DNA of 64,000 bases, from the NCBI GenBank assembly GCA_903844645.1, contig CAIMUP010000014.1:31760-95759 (forward strand). The letters are read 5' to 3'. Position numbers and translations under genes: made by a program. Below the pieces are notes generated by a model, which did no database searches, was not told the origin of the DNA, and saw only the letters and a list, made by a program, of their open reading frames with translations. The stretch comes from an uncultured Bacteroidota bacterium. GTDB lineage: Bacteria; Bacteroidota; Bacteroidia; AKYH767-A; JABDAW01. Shown here piece by piece: positions 9,788 to 19,002 of the stretch (position 1 is its first letter; each line of letters starts with the position of its first letter).

Positions 9788-10129
9788 TTTCCTGAATTTT
9801 ATATACTATGTTAGAGAACCGAATCCGTTTCGGGCTGCAAAGTTGCACATTAAAGTTGGAGTAATCTAATTTTTTACCAATGTTTATTGCTATAATTTGT
9901 ATAAAAAAGGTGTTTTGCATGATTTGTAATACTATTAATCTATCAAATATAACTACTATGATATTAACCAATATAGCTTACAAGTAGAATATAAAGCCGC
10001 CCTAAACTCCTCATAATGATAGTCTATGAAAGATACTGCTTTCATGAATTCACATGAATACAATCCAGTAAAAAGGTCATATCTCACTACTTCGCAATTT
10101 TGCTAAAAGGCTAAAAATATATTTTGCAG
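9788..10129. other. Non-coding left flank of array 2
   Basis: 342 bases of AT-rich sequence upstream of the minus-strand gene. A minus-strand open frame at 9744-9971 overlaps the start of the real gene and has no codon support. No hairpin, promoter consensus or RNA gene was recognised. Confidence 0.4.
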
Positions 10130-10361
10130 TTAATATCATTAATGAAGTATGGCTTAAACTTTAGTATGCAATCAACTTCATTAATGAAGTTCAATAAAAA
10201 CTCTGGTTTTCTTCCAACTTCATTAATGAAGTTCATTAAAAACTCGAGTTTTTATCATACTTCATTAATGAAGTCCATAAAAAACCAGAGTTTTCTTCGT
10301 ATTTCATTAATGAAGTTGATTGCATACTAAAGTTTAAGCCATACTTCATTAATGATATTAA
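10130..10361. repeat. Array 2: six 16-bp palindromes exactly 42 bp apart inside a 232-bp palindrome
   Basis: The palindrome ACTTCATTAATGAAGT, or a near copy, occurs at 10133, 10175, 10217, 10259, 10301 and 10343, each 42 bp from the last, with 26-bp spacers between. The spacers pair with each other across the centre at 10245/10246, the middle of AACTCGAGTT. The outer 59 bases on each side are perfect reverse complements. AAAACTCTGGTTTT on the left pairs with AAAACCAGAGTTTT on the right. It lies in a divergent gap, so it could form one large cruciform or RNA hairpin. Confidence 0.97.
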
Positions 10362-10599
10362 ACCAAAACTAAACTTTCGTCAAATTAGCCATTTTGCAAA
10401 TTCCTGAAAACAAGATTTTCGATGGAATAAGAGGAGAGGGAATTGATACGAATAAAAGTTTTTATCAGATAGCGGGAATGGGTATTTTAGGGGATTAAAT
10501 TTTCGATATTGAAGCCGAAATGGATACCTTTGGAAACAAGATTTTCAACCTGTTTGCAGTTAATAAATGGCGTTAAAAATTTGATATTATACGGAATCC

Positions 10600-10607
10600 T
10601 ATTTTTG
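10600..10607 (+). promoter_or_regulatory. -7 promoter element TATTTTTG
   Basis: This matches TAnnTTTG and lies 30 bases before the ATG at 10638. A TTTG at 10580-10583 is rather close for a -33 element. Confidence 0.5.
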
Positions 10608-10637
10608 CATCCGATAAAAACTTTTAATCCTTAATTG

Positions 10638-12665
10638 ATGAGTAAAAAGATACCCTCAAAAACTTCAAATCCCTTGCAAAAGAGGTCTGGAATTATCTCC
10701 GAAAATCCATCCGATTTAAAGAAGCTAAAAACTATTTTAGGGATACTGATTGCTGCCTTCGCATTCCTGCTTTATGCGCAAAGTATTCCTTATAATTACA
10801 CCCTGGACGACCATCCGGCAATTGATCAAAATAAAGTTACAAAGCAAGGCGTAGCGGGCATTCCCACACTTCTTACGACAGATTATTGGTATGGATATGA
10901 AGGAGAAATCAGAGGACCTGTTTACCGCCCTACGTCGTTAATTTTATTCGCTATTGTCTGGCAATTCTCTCCCGACAGTCCTCATATTTATCACTTTTTA
11001 AATGTATTATTATATGCCCTTTCTTGCTGGATTTTGTTTCATGTTTTATGCAGAGTATTTGAGAAACAAAATTTCGTCTTTCCCTTTGTTTGCAGCCTTT
11101 TGTATGCCACTCATCCTATCCATACGGAAGTAGTGAATAACATCAAAAGCATGGATGAAATACTTTGTTTCCTCTTTGGAATAACAGCCATTTTCTTTAT
11201 CTTAAAATATTTAAAAACACCTTCTATTCTGAATCTTATTTTCGCAGGAATCACCTTTTTTCTCTGTTTAATTTCCAAAGAAACAGGCATTACTTTCCTT
11301 ATAATGATCCCCTTACTTTTGTATGTTTTCTCCACCACTTCTTTTAAAAATATTGGGATAATTTCTCTCGGATTAATAACTATTTCAGGCATCTATTTTT
11401 TAGTAAGAATGCAGGTTTTAAGCCATGTTCGGATGAATGTTTCTGACTCTGTTTTGAATAATACATTACTCGCCGCCCCCGATTTTATTAGTCGCGAAGC
11501 CACTGCATTTTATATCCTTTTGCGTTATCTATTATTGATGATTTTTCCGCATCCCTTGCGCTGCGATTACAACTATTCTCAAATAACAATATTATCCTTT
11601 ACAAGTCCTCTTGCCATCATCGCCATCCTTCTGAATATCGGCATTTTGGGCTATTCTATTTTGATGATTAAAAGGAAAAATCAGGTTGCCTTCGGTATCT
11701 TATTTTTCATGATAACGATAGCCCCAGTTTCTAATATTTTTTTATTGATAGGAGCAACCATGGCAGAACGATTTCTGTACATGCCATCGCTAGGATTTTG
11801 TATTATTTTCACTTTCTTTTTAATCAAATTTACAAAGACAGAATTTGTTAAAAGCAAGTTCAATTCACTTCCACAATTTTTCTCTTTTAATTCAAAATTG
11901 TTCATACCGCTTTTTGTAATTATAGGAATCTATTCCCTAAAAACATTCTCGAGAAATGCGGATTGGAAAGATAATTATACCATCTTCAAAACCGATGTTG
12001 AAGTATCTGAAAATAGCGCAACAGCCCACTATTTCTATGGTTCAGAATTATTATTTACCAGTTATAAAAATGAAAAAAATGCTCAACAAAAAGGAATTTA
12101 TTTAGATAAAGCGATTGAGGAATTCACTAAGGCAACGACTATTTTCAATACCTATCACAACGCTTTTTACTGCCTCGGAAAAGCGTATAATTATAAGAGA
12201 GATTATCAGAATGCATTAAAAAATTACGAGAAAGCTCGCGATCTTTTTGTTGTTCCGAATCCCCTTTTCTTGAATGATTTGGGTGAATTATATTTGCAAT
12301 TTGGGACTTATGACAAAGCCTTGCTTCTATTAGATTCAGCTATCAAATTAAAGCCAGATTTCGCAGAAGCAAATGATAATAAAGGCGTTGCTTTGATGAA
12401 AATGGGGAAATTTAAAGAGGCAATTCCTTCGTTAGAACGTGCAATAAAAATCAATCCTGATTTGGATAAATCATACTTTAATTTAGGCTGTTCTTACTAT
12501 AATTTAAAAGACTATCCCAAGGCAGTTGAAGCCTTTAAAAAAGCTTTGACATTTGATGCTGATAACTACCAGTTTAATGGGCTTTTAGGGCTTACTTATG
12601 CAAGTATGGGAGATAGTATTAATGCAAAAATCTATACCGATAAATCGAATAGTTTAAGGAACTGA
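10638..12665 (+). CDS. TMTC-like membrane glycosyltransferase with C-terminal TPR repeats (paralogue)
   Basis: 675 residues from ATG 10638; a TTG one codon earlier is in frame but less likely. The order matches the 4145 gene: a first helix, the loop NYTLDDHPAIDQNK with the Asp pair, HPIHTEVVNNIKSMDEI, about ten membrane helices, then TPR repeats from about residue 450 (KLKPDFAEANDNKGVA, AIKINPDLDKSYFNLGC). Much of the sequence aligns directly with the 4145 product, so this is a duplication within one cluster. The predicted role is O-glycosylation of exported proteins from a lipid-linked sugar; this is inference from TMTC similarity. Confidence 0.82.
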   Translation: MSKKIPSKTSNPLQKRSGIISENPSDLKKLKTILGILIAAFAFLLYAQSIPYNYTLDDHPAIDQNKVTKQGVAGIPTLLTTDYWYGYEGEIRGPVYRPTSLILFAIVWQFSPDSPHIYHFLNVLLYALSCWILFHVLCRVFEKQNFVFPFVCSLLYATHPIHTEVVNNIKSMDEILCFLFGITAIFFILKYLKTPSILNLIFAGITFFLCLISKETGITFLIMIPLLLYVFSTTSFKNIGIISLGLITISGIYFLVRMQVLSHVRMNVSDSVLNNTLLAAPDFISREATAFYILLRYLLLMIFPHPLRCDYNYSQITILSFTSPLAIIAILLNIGILGYSILMIKRKNQVAFGILFFMITIAPVSNIFLLIGATMAERFLYMPSLGFCIIFTFFLIKFTKTEFVKSKFNSLPQFFSFNSKLFIPLFVIIGIYSLKTFSRNADWKDNYTIFKTDVEVSENSATAHYFYGSELLFTSYKNEKNAQQKGIYLDKAIEEFTKATTIFNTYHNAFYCLGKAYNYKRDYQNALKNYEKARDLFVVPNPLFLNDLGELYLQFGTYDKALLLLDSAIKLKPDFAEANDNKGVALMKMGKFKEAIPSLERAIKINPDLDKSYFNLGCSYYNLKDYPKAVEAFKKALTFDADNYQFNGLLGLTYASMGDSINAKIYTDKSNSLRN

Positions 12666-12737
12666 TGAAATAGAATATTTGTATCGTCATATTAATCCAA
12701 GAAATCCTTTAAGCGGGTAAGAACATTAAAAAAACGA

Positions 12738-12770
12738 TTTGAGATAAGAATCAAGAAGATTGTATCTTTG
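12738..12770 (+). promoter_or_regulatory. Complete Bacteroidota promoter (-33 TTTG, -7 TATCTTTG)
   Basis: TTTG at 12738-12741 and TATCTTTG at 12763-12770 are separated by 21 bases, a near-ideal spacing. The ATG at 12812 follows about 40 bases later, after an AT-rich leader typical of well-expressed Bacteroidota genes. Confidence 0.8.
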
Positions 12771-12811
12771 CGGCGTTAAAAATAATTAAAATAATTTAAA
12801 ATAAATAAAAT

Positions 12812-14446
12812 ATGAAATCTTTACAATCAAAAATGAATTTAGGATTACTGTTAATCCTCTTATGTATGATGAGTCTTTTCTCTGCAAAGACTACTGCTAC
12901 GTGCCAAGCGAACTTCACTTGGTCGCAAACAACGAACAACGTAATTAACTTTACAAACACCTCCACCGGGACGACCATGAACACCACCTACACTTGGTAT
13001 TTTGGTGATGGCGGGACTGGTTACACCCCAAATCCAACTTACACTTATTCCGTTCCTGGGACCTATTCCGTATGCTTGGTAATCTCTGATTCCAACACAT
13101 GCAGCAGCTATTTCTGCGACTCTTTTGTTACCGTTTATGGTAATGTTTTATGTGTGATGACCGCCTCGACATCCACTTTGAATGCAAGTTGTGGAACCTG
13201 TACTGATGGTGCGGCAAGTGCCTATTCAAGCGGTGGCACAGCACCTTATCATTATATTTGGAGTCCTTCTGGGGCTACCACGCAATCGGCAACGAATTTG
13301 GCAACAGGCACTTATTTTGTAACTATTACAGATGCTAATAATTGTACCGCCACCGCTTCGGCTACTATTGATACTTGCGCACTTCATGCGAGCTTTACAT
13401 GGAATCAACCATCGAATAATGTGATTGACTATACCAATACTTCGACAGGAACAAATATTTATACCATGTATGAATGGAACTATGGCGATGGAAACTATGG
13501 TTATACAGCCAATACATCGCATACTTATAGCAACCCAGGCACTTATTATCCTTGCTTGGCTATCACCGATTCTGCTAACATGATTTCTTGCACCAATACC
13601 TATTGTACCACGATTACTGTTACTGGTGTGAATTGCAATAATCTTTCCATTAATTCAACTACTACCAATTCCTCATGTGCTACTTGCGCAACAGGTTCTA
13701 TGGTTACAACAACCACTGGCGGAACATCTCCTTTTACTTATGTATGGACACCGAATGTATCTTCTAATTCCTCTGTTTACGGACTGCTTCCGGGTAGCTA
13801 TACTTGCTGCGTTTCTGATGCTATGGGATGTACGGCTTGCACCACCGGATACGTTGATTCTACCATAAATAATACCTTCTGCGGAGCGAGTTTTTATCTT
13901 TATCCTGATAGCATGACAGCGCATCATTATTGGGCTGTAAATAGTTCTTATGGAACACCTCCTTTAACATACTCTTGGAATTGGGGAGATTCTACTTTTT
14001 CTACTGGTCCTTATCCTCAACATACCTACGCGAATGCAGGCATCTATACCATTTGTTTGATGATTACAGATTCCACTGGTTGTACGAATACCACCTGCGT
14101 AACAGATTCTATTCAGCGTACCAAAAACGCGATGGTATATATCAATGTCATCTCTCCGCAAATGGTGGGGATTAAAGAAGTTACGAGCATCAATTCTTGG
14201 TCAGTATTCCCTAATCCGGTGGCTAATTCCATGACCATTAATTACGACCTTGCCAACACAACCAAGGTGATGATTAATGTTTATGATATGATTGGAAATA
14301 AAGTAGCCGGAATTACCAACACTATTCAACTTGCAGGACCACATTCTATTCTTTGGGATGCTACGACGGTTCCCCAAGGCGTTTATTTAATGCAATTAAA
14401 AACCGATACCAAAACGCTTAATCAAAAGATTACCATCATGAGGTAA
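12812..14446 (+). CDS. PKD-domain surface protein with T9SS type A sorting domain
   Basis: 544 residues with a signal peptide near residues 9-28. Three PKD-like modules are visible (for example TYTWYFGDGGTGYTPNPTYT, YEWNYGDGNYGYTANTSHTY and SWNWGDSTFSTGPYPQHTYA). They alternate with SprB-like modules that contain CTDGAASAYSSGGTAPYHY and ATGSMVTTTTGGTSPFTY. The last 80 residues are a type A C-terminal domain (SVFPNPVANSMTINYDL ... GVYLMQLKTDTKTLNQKITI), which directs export through T9SS and attachment to the cell surface. It has a strong promoter of its own and a terminator after it. Likely an adhesin; the ligand is unknown. Confidence 0.92.
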   Translation: MKSLQSKMNLGLLLILLCMMSLFSAKTTATCQANFTWSQTTNNVINFTNTSTGTTMNTTYTWYFGDGGTGYTPNPTYTYSVPGTYSVCLVISDSNTCSSYFCDSFVTVYGNVLCVMTASTSTLNASCGTCTDGAASAYSSGGTAPYHYIWSPSGATTQSATNLATGTYFVTITDANNCTATASATIDTCALHASFTWNQPSNNVIDYTNTSTGTNIYTMYEWNYGDGNYGYTANTSHTYSNPGTYYPCLAITDSANMISCTNTYCTTITVTGVNCNNLSINSTTTNSSCATCATGSMVTTTTGGTSPFTYVWTPNVSSNSSVYGLLPGSYTCCVSDAMGCTACTTGYVDSTINNTFCGASFYLYPDSMTAHHYWAVNSSYGTPPLTYSWNWGDSTFSTGPYPQHTYANAGIYTICLMITDSTGCTNTTCVTDSIQRTKNAMVYINVISPQMVGIKEVTSINSWSVFPNPVANSMTINYDLANTTKVMINVYDMIGNKVAGITNTIQLAGPHSILWDATTVPQGVYLMQLKTDTKTLNQKITIMR

Positions 14447-14472
14447 AAGGAATCCTTTTATCAGGTTCTTCA

Positions 14473-14506
14473 AGAAGGCATCCAGCAGTGGATGCCTTCT
14501 TTCGTT
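14473..14506 (+). terminator. Rho-independent terminator after the PKD protein gene
   Basis: An 11-bp perfect stem (AGAAGGCATCC / GGATGCCTTCT) with a 6-base loop is followed by a short T-rich tail, 27 bases after the stop codon. Confidence 0.8.
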
Positions 14507-14523
14507 TAATGCCATTCCTTTTA

Positions 14524-14531
14524 TAGTTTTG
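14524..14531 (+). promoter_or_regulatory. -7 element TAGTTTTG four bases before a start codon
   Basis: TAGTTTTG ends at 14531 and the ATG is at 14536. Transcription would begin at or next to the start codon, giving a leaderless or almost leaderless message. Confidence 0.55.
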
Positions 14532-14535
14532 CAGA

Positions 14536-14916
14536 ATGGAGGATAAACAAAAAGATCAAATCATTAAATGGAGCAGCGTAGTATGCGCCGATGCTGTGAT
14601 TATTTTATTAATCATTTTCCTTCAATTATTGTTGTATTCAACCGCCCCTAAACTTTCTTATGACAAGCCATTCAAATGTAATTTTGACAAGCAAGCCGCT
14701 TGCAATCAATTAGCCTTTCATCATAATAAGACACTGATTCTCGAACTACTGATAGGTGGAATTTTATTGACCCTCACGAATTACCTATTGTTAAAAGGTA
14801 AAGTCCAGAAGCCTGTTCTTACTTTATGCATCCTAATATTAATTTATTTGCTGATCACCGGATTAAGTTTGGCATACTTTACAATGGAGTTTGTGAACCT
14901 TAATATGAGAGCCTAA
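14536..14916 (+). CDS. Small integral membrane protein of unknown function
   Basis: 126 residues with three hydrophobic helices (about residues 15-38, 66-88 and 93-117). Between the first two lies a loop with two cysteines, CNFDKQAAC, which could form a disulfide in the periplasm. I do not recognise the family. The start codon is fixed by the -7 element immediately upstream. It stands alone between a terminator and array 3. Confidence 0.65.
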   Translation: MEDKQKDQIIKWSSVVCADAVIILLIIFLQLLLYSTAPKLSYDKPFKCNFDKQAACNQLAFHHNKTLILELLIGGILLTLTNYLLLKGKVQKPVLTLCILILIYLLITGLSLAYFTMEFVNLNMRA

Positions 14917-15022
14917 AAGTATTCTCCCCAATCCCCCTTTCTCTGTTTCCGCTCCCTCTATACCTTATATCCTTATACTATAAACCCTTAATTTCGCTTT
15001 TTCAGTGCAAAATACCTTTTTA

Positions 15023-15253
15023 TCCATGCGACTTATCCTTTTATCCATGGCAACTAAGAGATTTACCATGGCAACTAAGACATTAACCATGGCAACTATC
15101 AGTTTGTCCATGGACAAATTGATAGTTGCTATGGACAAACCGATAGTTGCCATGGACAAACTGATAGTTGCCATGGCAAAAAGGATAGTTGCCATGGCAA
15201 AAAAGATAGTTGCCATGGGTAAAAGGAGTTTCTCCATGGGTAAAAGGTGATTA
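15023..15253. repeat. Array 3: 11 units of 21 bp, CCATGG core, arms inverted at 15110
   Basis: Units start at 15023 and repeat every 21 bases. Most contain CCATGG. To the left of 15110 the units read CCATGGCAACTA, and to the right TAGTTGCCATGG, so the array turns over at the CCATGG at 15108-15113. The outer parts also pair: CCTTTTATCCATGG on the left against CCATGGGTAAAAGG on the right. The flanking genes are both on the plus strand. Open frames occur on both strands and are artefacts. Confidence 0.95.
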
Positions 15254-15367
15254 CCGACTGCCGCCATGCTTTTTTCTTTAATAACAAACCTTGGAGGAAG
15301 TGTGGAAAGGGTCGTGGGTAGAGGGGTTTGAGGGAGAAAAAGGTAAATGACGAGGAATTGTGAGTAG

Positions 15368-15403
15368 ACTTTACCAAAGTTTAAGACTTTGGTAAAGTTT
15401 TTT
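15368..15403 (+). terminator. Perfect 13-bp hairpin with T-run
   Basis: ACTTTACCAAAGT and ACTTTGGTAAAGT are perfect complements around a TTAAG loop, followed by a run of Ts from 15399. It would stop plus-strand transcription entering from the array-3 region. The stem also supports termination of leftward transcription less well, as the A-run on that side is short. Confidence 0.75.
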
Positions 15404-15501
15404 AGTACATTTTTTTTCATTAAGGGTCTATCTCACGTCCGGTTTTGATTATTAGAAAGAGTAAGTGTTGACAATGTGATTTTTATTTGATGACAGATGT
15501 G

Positions 15502-15509
15502 TATCTTTG
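15502..15509 (+). promoter_or_regulatory. -7 element TATCTTTG that sets the start of the BNR gene
   Basis: The element lies inside the longest open frame (from 15487), so translation must begin later, at ATG 15514 or, more likely, ATG 15535 where a signal peptide starts. Confidence 0.6.
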
Positions 15510-15534
15510 CGGGATGAATTCTAAAAACTTAAGC

Positions 15535-16844
15535 ATGAAAAGGGTAATGATAATTCTATTTCTGATAAGTTTTGGTAAGCCATGTTATTGCCAATGGACT
15601 TCGGTAGATACTATTGACTTGGCTTATGGCTTTGGCAATGAAGCTAAGGTTACCATTAAATATCTGAACGAAGACGAGGTTTTTTGGTATAGTGAATATG
15701 ATTATATAACGCCCACTTATCCTGCATACTATGTGGTTTCGCGCACTGCAAATTCTTTTGCAAATAAGCAAGTTTTTTTTCCTGTAATGGAGGTCCACAC
15801 CAAAATTCAAATTACCTTTATGATGTTGATTTCTTATCTTATGATACCATATTTCTTTATAGTGATTGTTCGGTACCTCCTACCTTACATTGGGGATTTA
15901 TCAAATCATTTGACGGAGGAAATTCATGGACGCAGTATGTACATAATCGCCCGAAAAATATGTATTTTATAAATGCGAGTTTAGCTTATGGTTTCACAGG
16001 CAGTAATATGTATTGTTACTATAACGATACCGTCCAATTTGTGAGTAGTGTGCCATTTACATATAACACTTATAGCCAGGCAAATTTTATTGATAGCCTT
16101 AACGGTTTTGTATATGCAATTAGCAGTCCGTTTAATCAGGTATTTCGAACCAGTGACGGTGGAATGACATGGATTCAACTTGCAGTCAATACAAGTAGAT
16201 CGTATTATCTAATGGAATCATTGAATGAAACAGTCAGTTACCTTTATGCAGATTCAGGATATGTGTATAAAACAATTGATGGAGGGAATTCATGGAATCA
16301 AATTATACGAAAGGATTCAGTTATTGATATACATTTTCTTAATGAACAACGTGCCTATTCGGTAAGTTATATAAGCAATACAGATAGCAAATATAGTTTT
16401 TCAAATGATGGAGGGCAATCATGGACTTCAAGTAATCTGCCTACTTCTTTTATGGCGGAACACATAAAAATGTTTAACGATAGTGTGGGATATGTTGATG
16501 GTAAAAGCACTAACATGTATAGTAAGTTAGTGATATTAAAAACGACAAATAATGGGTTAATGCCAATAGATATTACAACATTTACCAAACTTCTTATAAA
16601 TCCCAATCCTTCTATTGATGGAGAATATATAATTGAGATACCCTTAGACATGGCATCTCTTGATGATGTTTTGCTTTCAGTTTATGATGCTAAAGGTTGT
16701 TTGATTTTAAAGAATAATTTAACTAATCATTCAAACAAAACAACCCTTTATCTGCAAGGCAAAGCAAAAGGAATTTATCTTATCCAATTGAGTGATGGAA
16801 GTAATAGATATTTCAAGTATACCGGGAAGCTGGTGAAAGAATGA
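15535..16844 (+). pseudogene. BNR/Asp-box T9SS cargo protein split by a frameshift in a T8 run
   Basis: The signal peptide MKRVMIILFLISFGKPCYCQ starts at 15535. The frame continues to the T8 run at 15773-15780 and then becomes meaningless, ending at 15972. The frame one base away carries on with protein-like sequence (SCNGGPHQNSNYLYDV, then SFDGGNSWTQ), well upstream of the first ATG of the second open frame at 15960. One extra T would join both into a protein of about 437 residues. Four Asp boxes (FDGGNSW, SDGGMTW, IDGGNSW, NDGGQSW) indicate a propeller, and the end (LLINPNPSIDGEYII ... GIYLIQLSDG) is a T9SS type A domain. Sequencing error, phase variation and real decay are all possible. 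Confidence 0.85.
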
Positions 16845-16984
16845 TGATCAAGCTTGGTAAACCACCTAATAGGTAACGACCTGCATCCTGACAGACAATC
16901 ACGAATAGGCGATTGAATAATTCAGATAATAAGGTTAAAATTTACTGCCCTTTCGGATGATTCAAAAATGAGAAATCAAATTCG

Positions 16985-17057
16985 TAATTTTGCCAAGATG
17001 AAAATGAATGACGCCGTTGCAATTCCGAAACGCGATACCATGCTGAATGAATTATAA
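16985..17057 (+). promoter_or_regulatory. -7 element TAATTTTG followed by a possible 19-codon leader peptide
   Basis: TAATTTTG is at 16985-16992. A short frame runs from ATG 16998 to TAA 17055-17057 (MKMNDAVAIPKRDTMLNEL) and ends 8 bases before the aminopeptidase start at 17065. It may be a leader peptide that couples translation to the downstream gene, or chance. The rest of the 16845-16984 gap shows nothing clear. Confidence 0.35.
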
Positions 17058-17064
17058 GAATTCG

Positions 17065-19002
17065 ATGAAGAAAATAGTAATCCTGATTTTGTTTGCGATG
17101 GTCGCGAAGGGCATCCTCGGACAAACGGTTTTGGACTCGTTGGGGATTATAAAACTGTCTCCTGATTTGGAGAAAATTATTGAAGCCGAAAAGCAAAGCA
17201 ACGTCTGGAAACTAAATGCAAAATCGAATCCTTTGACGAATAATTATGATCTCAAATACCATCGCCTGGAATGGATGATTGATCCCGCCGTAGATTCTAT
17301 TAAGGGCTGCATCACCTCTTATTTTATGCCGATGAACAACGGCTTCAATCAAATCAATTTTGATTGCTCGAATGCCTTGGTTATTGACTCCGTTCGCTTT
17401 CATGGAGCGATGATCAGCTACCTTCAATTGCCGAATGGTTTGTTGCAGATTACGCTGCCCATCACGCTTCCGGCTACTATCTTGGATTCTGTTTCCGTCT
17501 ATTACGAAGGCATTCCGAGTTCCACCGGCTTTGGCTCTTTTGAACAAACTACGCACAACGGTGTCCCTGTTTTATGGACTCTTTCCGAGCCTTACGGAGC
17601 ACAAGATTGGTGGCCCTGCAAGAACAGTTTGCTGGATAAAATTGATTCTATAGATGTTCTCGTAACTACGCCGCAAATCTATCGCGTAGCAAGCAATGGG
17701 TTACTTGTTGAAGAGAATTTAATTGGTAGTAATTCTAAAGTTTATCATTGGAAACATCGCCATCCTATCGCCACTTATCTAATTGGGATAGCGGTTACGA
17801 ATTATTCCTTTTATTCCGATTATGTTCCCTTCGGCACGGATTCTTTCGAGGTCCTGAATTATGTGTATCCCGAGAATGATTCCTTGGCAAGAACGCAAAC
17901 GCCAGACATTATTAATGTCATTAAAATCTACGACAGCCTTATCGTTCCTTATCCTTTTCGGGATGAAAAATACGGACACGCACAATTCAGTTGGGGTGGC
18001 GGTATGGAACATCAAACCATGAGCTTCGTTACCCGTTTCGATAATGGATTAATCGCCCATGAATGCGCCCATCAATGGTTCGGAGATGCCGTTACCTGCG
18101 GCAGTTGGGAGGATATTTGGCTGAACGAAGGGTTCGCGGTTTTCATGGAAAGCCTCACCGAGAAATATTTATTTCCCGACATCTGGAAAGGCTTGATGAA
18201 AAGAAATTGTACCTACGTTTGTTCTGTTCCGAATGGTTCTGTTTGGGTGGATGATACGACTTCTGTTTCAAGAATATTCAGCGGCAGGTTAACCTATACC
18301 AAAGGTTCGCTCCTCCTCCGAATGTTGCAGTGGAAACTCGGCGATTCCTTGTTCTTCCAAGGATTAAGAAATTATCAGAACGACCCTTTATTAAAATACA
18401 ATTTCGCTCACACCAAAGACCTTCAACGAAACTTGGAACAAACCAGCGGGCTGCAACTCGACAACTTCTTCCAGCAATGGTTCTATGGTCAGGGATTTCC
18501 TTCTTACCACATTAAATGGAAGCAAAATAACAGCACCGTTTCATTAACCATTGACCAAACTACTTCCGACAAAAGCGTTGCCTTTTACGAGATGCCCCTG
18601 CCCATAGAATTCCGTGGAAAAGACCGCGATACAATCATCGTTTTCAACCACACCTTCTCTGGGCAAGCCTTCACCGCCAATCTCGATTTCTTCGTCGAAG
18701 AAGTCATTTTCGACCCCGATTCCTGGATCATCTCCTCCAACAATATTATCTATCATACCCCGCAAATAACCATTTTCCCAAATCCTTTTACCGATAACTT
18801 TTCCCTCTACATACAAGGGCTGAATACCGATGGCGATGTAACGATTACCATCCTCGACCTTCTCGGAAACAGGATTTGGAACAGAACGGGTACCGCTCAC
18901 GAATTAACCGAAACGAATGTACCCCCCATAGCCAGCGGACTGTATTTCCTGAAGATTACCTGCAACGAATTCAGCCTGGTGAGGAAATTAGTCAAAGATT
19001 AA
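17065..19002 (+). CDS. M1 family zinc aminopeptidase with T9SS type A sorting domain
   Basis: 645 residues from MKKIVILILF, chosen because it begins a clean signal peptide; an ATG six codons earlier is also in frame. The exopeptidase motif is GGGMEHQ (residues 311-317), and the zinc site HECAHQW (His 332, His 336) is followed by Glu 355 in NEGFAVF. M1 enzymes remove N-terminal residues from peptides. The C-terminus (ITIFPNPFTDNFSLYI ... GLYFLKITCNEFSLVRKLV) is a type A T9SS domain, so this is an exported or surface enzyme for protein feeding. The bacterial M1 catalytic core is complete, with a shortened C-terminal region replaced by the sorting domain. Confidence 0.95.
   Translation: MKKIVILILFAMVAKGILGQTVLDSLGIIKLSPDLEKIIEAEKQSNVWKLNAKSNPLTNNYDLKYHRLEWMIDPAVDSIKGCITSYFMPMNNGFNQINFDCSNALVIDSVRFHGAMISYLQLPNGLLQITLPITLPATILDSVSVYYEGIPSSTGFGSFEQTTHNGVPVLWTLSEPYGAQDWWPCKNSLLDKIDSIDVLVTTPQIYRVASNGLLVEENLIGSNSKVYHWKHRHPIATYLIGIAVTNYSFYSDYVPFGTDSFEVLNYVYPENDSLARTQTPDIINVIKIYDSLIVPYPFRDEKYGHAQFSWGGGMEHQTMSFVTRFDNGLIAHECAHQWFGDAVTCGSWEDIWLNEGFAVFMESLTEKYLFPDIWKGLMKRNCTYVCSVPNGSVWVDDTTSVSRIFSGRLTYTKGSLLLRMLQWKLGDSLFFQGLRNYQNDPLLKYNFAHTKDLQRNLEQTSGLQLDNFFQQWFYGQGFPSYHIKWKQNNSTVSLTIDQTTSDKSVAFYEMPLPIEFRGKDRDTIIVFNHTFSGQAFTANLDFFVEEVIFDPDSWIISSNNIIYHTPQITIFPNPFTDNFSLYIQGLNTDGDVTITILDLLGNRIWNRTGTAHELTETNVPPIASGLYFLKITCNEFSLVRKLVKD

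Noticed and set aside
9744..9971. 75-codon minus-strand frame upstream of the unknown gene
   Set aside because: It overlaps the start of the 320-residue gene in another frame and has a composition typical of AT-rich non-coding DNA.
10175..10316. Binding sites for one dimeric regulator at array 2
   Set aside because: Six perfect 16-bp palindromes would suit this, but the spacers are palindromic too and the other arrays have unrelated dyads, so a single regulator does not explain the set.
10130..10361. CRISPR array
   Set aside because: Regular repeats with spacers, but repeats are 16-bp palindromes, spacers pair with one another across a central axis, only six copies, and no cas genes are near.
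16998..17057. Annotating the 19-codon frame as a gene
   Set aside because: Too short to support from one sequence alone; kept only as part of a regulatory entry.
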